Shown: positions 63,403 through 64,000 of the stretch, piece after piece
How positions within the stretch are numbered: the first letter of the stretch is position 1
How the letters are laid out: each line of letters opens with the position of its first letter
From: an uncultured Clostridia bacterium
GTDB lineage: Bacteria; Bacillota; Clostridia; TANB77; CAG-508
Length of the DNA stretch: 64,000 nucleotides
Assembly: GCA_948678575.1 (NCBI GenBank)
Contig: CAPPGO010000007.1
Coordinates: 19,208 to 83,207 of the forward strand
Direction: 5' to 3'
Made by a program: the position numbers and the translations under genes
The notes under the pieces: generated by a model
Told to the model about the DNA's origin: nothing
Seen by the model: only the letters and a program-made list of their open reading frames with translations
Databases searched by the model: none

Positions 63403-63921
63403 TTATTTTAATTTAGAATTTTTAACTAATTTATATAGTATAAATCCTATTATTCCACCAACAACATTAGTAATTAAATCCGTAATATCACAACTTCTAT
63501 AGTGAAGCAAAAATACTGTCATTATCAGTTGAAACATTTCTATTACAAAACTTAATAAAAATGTTGATATTATAACTCTAGTTATACTAATATTCTTTTT
63601 TAAACTTGAAAGTAAAAAACCAAAAGGTATGGTCATTATTATATTCAAAATTACTTGTTTTAATGCTCCAGAATATCCTGAAATCAAATCATTAAATGGT
63701 TTTATATGCGCATAAGTAAAGTTGATTGAACTATGATATTTCCACTTTGGGTCTAAAGTAAAATCAATTGGTAAAATTGTTACACACAATACTAAAAATA
63801 AATATATATACATAATAGAAAACTTAAGAATAAATTTCTTTTCTTTTTTCTTCAAATATGTTTGATATATAATACAATATATCAATGCAATTATTATAAA
63901 ACTTTGTACATATCCTAGCAT
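63403..63921 (-). CDS. VanZ family membrane protein
   Basis: 172 aa with four to five membrane segments and the VanZ pattern INFTYAHIKPFNDL, NIIMTIPFGFLLSSL, FVIEMFQLIM and DITDLITNVVGGIIGF. VanZ raises teicoplanin resistance in enterococci; most homologues have no known role. GGAGGT precedes ATG. Nothing further is seen to the window end. Confidence 0.88.
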   Translation of the reverse strand: MLGYVQSFIIIALIYCIIYQTYLKKKEKKFILKFSIMYIYLFLVLCVTILPIDFTLDPKWKYHSSINFTYAHIKPFNDLISGYSGALKQVILNIIMTIPFGFLLSSLKKNISITRVIISTFLLSFVIEMFQLIMTVFLLHYRSCDITDLITNVVGGIIGFILYKLVKNSKLK

Positions 63922-64000
63922 TTTCGTACCTCCAATTAAACTTACAAATTGTAATTTTGTGTTTACCTTTTAATAATAGAGTACATTTTCATATCTAGTA

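Overview
The window is AT-rich, almost entirely coded on the minus strand, and carries typical Firmicutes features: a T-box leader on pheST, a CIRCE site on hsp20, a transketolase split into two genes, ftsEX next to coiled-coil M23 hydrolases, and strong AGGAGG ribosome binding sites. The pilin-like protein without Glu5, the cysteine-rich MnmA and the many small regulators fit an uncultured, probably gut, Clostridia lineage. This placement is inferred from gene content, not from a marker-gene search.

Layout. 0-0.5 kb: tRNA-Phe, tRNA-Asp and tRNA-Val with two stacked promoters. 0.5-6 kb: cell-wall operon ftsE-ftsX-M23-M23-ctp. 6-12.2 kb: split transketolase, a membrane protein, addA. 12.3-14.2 kb: a large glycine-rich prepilin-like gene, then 0.6 kb of repeats, hairpins and a promoter. 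15-19 kb: pheST with T-box. 19-23.5 kb: two unknown envelope or cytoplasmic gene groups. 23.6-29.7 kb: MATE pump, Hsp20, MgtA, MnmA. 29.7-64 kb: an accessory region of drug- and stress-response modules. It holds a YtrA-type GntR/ABC operon, two two-component/ABC systems, an Lsa-like ABC-F protein, a macrodomain/SirTM ADP-ribosylation pair, MBL-fold enzymes, four HTH-plus-membrane regulators, GyrI-like proteins, a copper module (csoR-copZ-copA), a type I toxin-antitoxin-like locus, and many one-component regulators.

The main result is a shared pattern in the broken genes. Seven genes (prepilin-like, ABC-F, macrodomain, SirTM, MBL-fold, BceA/MacB-like ATPase, DUF4160) are split by eight apparent frameshifts. 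All eight are the same event: one extra C directly before a glycine codon, so that the zero frame reads CGG and the protein continues if the C is skipped (C-GGN). I checked every CCG on the plus strand against the minus-strand reading frames. In-frame CGG occurs only at these eight sites, and no intact gene uses CGG for Arg. CGG strings in other phases (TAC GGA, AAC GGA, ATC GGA) are common and harmless. The restored residues are conserved glycines (second ABC-F Walker A, macrodomain LGCF, ABC ATPase S-x-G). This suggests that CGG is unassigned or hungry here and works as a +1 recoding signal, or that CGGN is read as a four-base glycine codon. A systematic sequencing error is the competing explanation.

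Other leads are a candidate -1 frameshift gene (A AAA AAG followed by UAA), a convergent type I toxin-antitoxin locus with a shared terminator, a response-regulator operator with 21-bp spaced direct repeats, and a 205-bp interrupted inverted repeat upstream of the prepilin gene.
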